A stretch of DNA of 7,041 nucleotides, taken from assembly GCA_964230965.1 (NCBI GenBank), contig CAXRJA010000003.1, forward strand, positions 1 through 7,041, written 5' to 3'. The translations under genes and the position numbers were made by a program. This document shows positions 5,918 through 7,041 of this stretch, one piece after another. A model generated the notes under the pieces. That model was not told the DNA's origin, did not search any database, and saw nothing but the letters and a program-made list of their open reading frames with translations. Positions within the stretch are counted from its first letter, which is position 1. Each line of letters begins with the position of its first letter. The stretch is from UBA8290 sp964230965 (GTDB taxonomy: Bacteria > Bacillota_I > Bacilli_A > Acholeplasmatales > Acholeplasmataceae).

Positions 5918-6337
5918 ATGATGAACCGTGTTATTTTAGTCGGTCGCATAACAAAAGATCCAGAGCTTAAAAAAACGGCTCAAGATATTTCAGTTATAAA
6001 CTTTACGATCGCAGTAAACAGAAATTACACTGATCAACAAGGTGAGAAACAAGCAGATTTTATTTCATGTGTTGTTTGGAGAAGACAAGCAGAGAATGTT
6101 GCTAAATATGTTTCTAAAGGCATGTTGTTAGGTGTTGAAGGACGTATTCAAACACGTCAATATGAATCCGAGACAGGCATGAAATATATTACCGAAGTCT
6201 TGTGTGATTCAGTTCAATTTTTAGAAAATAAATCTTCAAATCAATCTTTTGAAGATTCATCATCAACAAAGTCGCAAAGCGATGAGTTTTATGAAACTTC
6301 TAAAAAACTCGCAGCTGAAGATGACTTACCATTTTAA
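5918..6337 (+). CDS. ssb: Single-stranded DNA-binding protein (SSB)
   Basis: SSB coats single-stranded DNA during replication, repair and recombination and recruits partner proteins through its C-terminal tail. The 139-residue product has an OB-fold domain at about 1-104 (MMNRVILVGRITKDPEL, then ADFISCVVWRRQAENVAKYVSKG with Trp54, then VEGRIQTRQYESETGMKYITEV). A Ser/Gln/Lys-rich flexible linker (about 105-130) and the acidic tip EDDLPF (134-139) follow. The tip is the standard partner-binding motif. Two adjacent ATGs (5918, 5921) are possible starts; 5918 is chosen because MMNRV- is common in the family and it lies 8 nt after AAGG (5906-5909). The gene lies between rpsF and rpsR, the conserved bacterial arrangement, and shares their transcript. 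Confidence 0.97.
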   Translation: MMNRVILVGRITKDPELKKTAQDISVINFTIAVNRNYTDQQGEKQADFISCVVWRRQAENVAKYVSKGMLLGVEGRIQTRQYESETGMKYITEVLCDSVQFLENKSSNQSFEDSSSTKSQSDEFYETSKKLAAEDDLPF

Positions 6338-6348
6338 GGAGATAATCA

Positions 6349-6594
6349 ATGAGACCAGGAAATTATAGAGATCGTGGTGGATTCAAACGTCGTAAGAAAG
6401 TATGCTACTTTACACAAAACAAAGTAACACATATTGATTTTAAAGATGTAGAACTACTTAAACGATTTATTACTGAACGTGGTAAAATCTTACCAAGACG
6501 TGTCACAGGGACAACTGCTAAATGGCAACGTCCACTTGCAATTGCAATTAAACGTGCGCGTCATATGGCGTTATTACCATTTGTGAAAGACTAA
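6349..6594 (+). CDS. rpsR: 30S ribosomal protein S18
   Basis: S18 binds the 16S rRNA central domain together with S6. The 81-residue product has a basic N-terminus (MRPGNYRDRGGFKRRKKVCYF, with Cys19). The conserved core HIDFKDVELLKRFITERGKILPRRVTGTTAKWQRPLAIAIKRARHMALLPFV completes the match to the family. AAGGAG at 6336-6341 overlaps the ssb stop (TAA at 6335-6337) and lies 7 nt from the ATG, so translation is probably coupled to ssb. It is the last gene of the rpsF operon, directly followed by a terminator. Confidence 0.98.
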   Translation: MRPGNYRDRGGFKRRKKVCYFTQNKVTHIDFKDVELLKRFITERGKILPRRVTGTTAKWQRPLAIAIKRARHMALLPFVKD

Positions 6595-6624
6595 AAAAAA
6601 AACCTCTTGAATGAGGTTTTTTTT
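6595..6624 (+). terminator. Intrinsic terminator after rpsR
   Basis: Eight A residues plus CCTC (6595-6606) pair perfectly with GAGG plus eight T residues (6613-6624) around a 6-nt loop TTGAAT, a 12-bp stem ending in a T-run. It begins directly after the rpsR stop codon and ends the rpsF-ssb-rpsR unit. The A-tract on the other side means it could also act on the opposite strand. Confidence 0.93.
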
Positions 6625-6650
6625 CATTTTTTCAACATAAAAAAACATCG

Positions 6651-6676
6651 TTTGATACAATCATTTGATATAATAA
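6651..6676. repeat. 13-bp tandem direct repeat upstream of the gdpP-like gene
   Basis: Two adjacent 13-base units, TTTGATACAATCA (6651-6663) and TTTGATATAATAA (6664-6676), match at 11 of 13 positions. Each contains a complete extended -10 core (TGATACAAT, TGATATAAT). The repeat ends 16 nt before the start codon of the next gene. Confidence 0.7.
6666..6674 (+). promoter_or_regulatory. Candidate extended -10 promoter for the gdpP-like gene
   Basis: TGATATAAT at 6666-6674 is identical to the rpsF promoter core, with a perfect TATAAT hexamer. A second core, TGATACAAT, lies 13 bases upstream at 6653-6661. No clear -35 is seen for either. If 6666-6674 is used, transcription would start only about 10-13 nt before the ATG, making a very short leader that still includes the Shine-Dalgarno at 6682-6687. 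The upstream core would give a more ordinary leader. Confidence 0.55.
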
Positions 6677-6692
6677 TTGATAAGAGGCGACC

Positions 6693-7041
6693 ATGAGAAA
6701 AATTTTCGTTGCGCTATTTGCAATCGTCTTTGCAATACTCGCGGCATATGTCTTTCTAATTGTATTACCGAATAATATTGAAAACCAGTATCTGTATTTA
6801 GGTGTTGGTATTATAGCGCTACTTTTATCTGCAACAATGATTTTTTCATTTTTTTCTGCTCAAATGAGAGAAAAAATTAAACGATTAAACCATAGAATAG
6901 AACTATGGAGTCGTGTCTCCTATCACGTAAATCAAGTGGGAGATGAATTATTTAATAAATTACCAATAGTAATGATTGCGTTAGATGATAATAATGATAT
7001 TAGTTTTGCAAATACATTTTCAAAAGAAAAGATTTATCAGC
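6693..7041 (+). CDS. gdpP: GdpP/YybT-like membrane protein with PAS-type domain (c-di-AMP phosphodiesterase family), 3'-truncated
   Basis: Only the first 116 residues are in the window and the frame is still open at the right edge. Two hydrophobic segments, about 5-25 and 34-55, fit two membrane helices. A charged stretch (QMREKIKRLNHRIELW) follows, then VSYHVNQVGDELFNKLPIVMIALDDNNDISFANTFSKEKIY. The last stretch resembles the degenerate PAS domain of GdpP/YybT, which typically reads G(E/D)E-LP-G-DE-I-W-N. Full GdpP proteins continue with a degenerate GGDEF domain and a DHH/DHHA1 phosphodiesterase that cleaves the signalling nucleotide c-di-AMP; none of that is visible here. Start ATG at 6693 has AAGAGG (6682-6687) 5 nt upstream. 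Position near rpsF-ssb-rpsR supports the call, since gdpP, rplI and the replicative helicase gene often lie nearby in Firmicutes. A different PAS-containing membrane sensor such as a histidine kinase remains possible. Confidence 0.75.
   Translation, partial: MRKIFVALFAIVFAILAAYVFLIVLPNNIENQYLYLGVGIIALLLSATMIFSFFSAQMREKIKRLNHRIELWSRVSYHVNQVGDELFNKLPIVMIALDDNNDISFANTFSKEKIYQ

Noticed and set aside
6625..6650. A/T-rich homopolymer tracts as a phase-variable repeat
   Set aside because: The runs are non-coding, interrupted and not clearly placed between promoter elements. They fit general AT richness next to a terminator.

Overview
The window is AT-rich and gene-dense, and every gene is on the + strand. 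It reads as a housekeeping region of a low-GC Firmicute/Mollicute, most likely an Acholeplasma-like organism (inference). The proteins look mollicute or low-GC Firmicute in character, Shine-Dalgarno sequences are strong and the gaps between genes are short. Tryptophan is encoded by TGG, and the CinA-like gene ends in TGA. UGA therefore appears to be a stop, which argues against Mycoplasma/Spiroplasma (UGA = Trp) and fits Acholeplasma relatives. Species cannot be fixed from this sequence alone.

Layout. (1) 1-3169 is the end of a str-type operon. It holds the 3' nine-tenths of fusA (EF-G, open at the left edge), an 81-nt gap with a plausible tuf promoter, complete tuf (EF-Tu), and a clear intrinsic terminator. 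(2) 3170-5526 is a promoter region followed by a tight three-gene unit: a TatD-family metal-dependent hydrolase, a trypsin/HtrA-like serine protease predicted to be a lipoprotein with one PDZ domain, and a stand-alone CinA C-terminal (PncC-like) domain protein. (3) 5527-6624 is a strong extended -10 promoter, a structured leader, the classical rpsF-ssb-rpsR operon (S6, SSB, S18) and an intrinsic terminator. (4) 6625-7041 is a promoter region with a 13-bp tandem repeat, then the 5' part of a membrane-anchored PAS-containing gene resembling gdpP/yybT (c-di-AMP phosphodiesterase), cut by the right edge. In many Firmicutes gdpP is followed by rplI and dnaB/dnaC, which would be expected just outside the window.

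Functionally the region covers translation elongation (EF-G, EF-Tu), ribosome assembly (S6/S18 bind 16S rRNA as a pair), single-stranded DNA protection (SSB), DNA or nucleotide housekeeping (TatD, CinA-like), surface protein quality control (HtrA-like) and probably c-di-AMP turnover. I saw no mobile element, CRISPR array, tRNA or rRNA, and no sign of a novel system. The points most worth a second look are regulatory: a possible Shine-Dalgarno-sequestering fold in the rpsF leader, a shared TGATAYAAT promoter core, and the tandem repeat before gdpP. Three coding oddities also stand out: DPPGH instead of DTPGH in EF-G, a degenerate loop in the CinA-like protein, and the lack of a Shine-Dalgarno in front of that gene.
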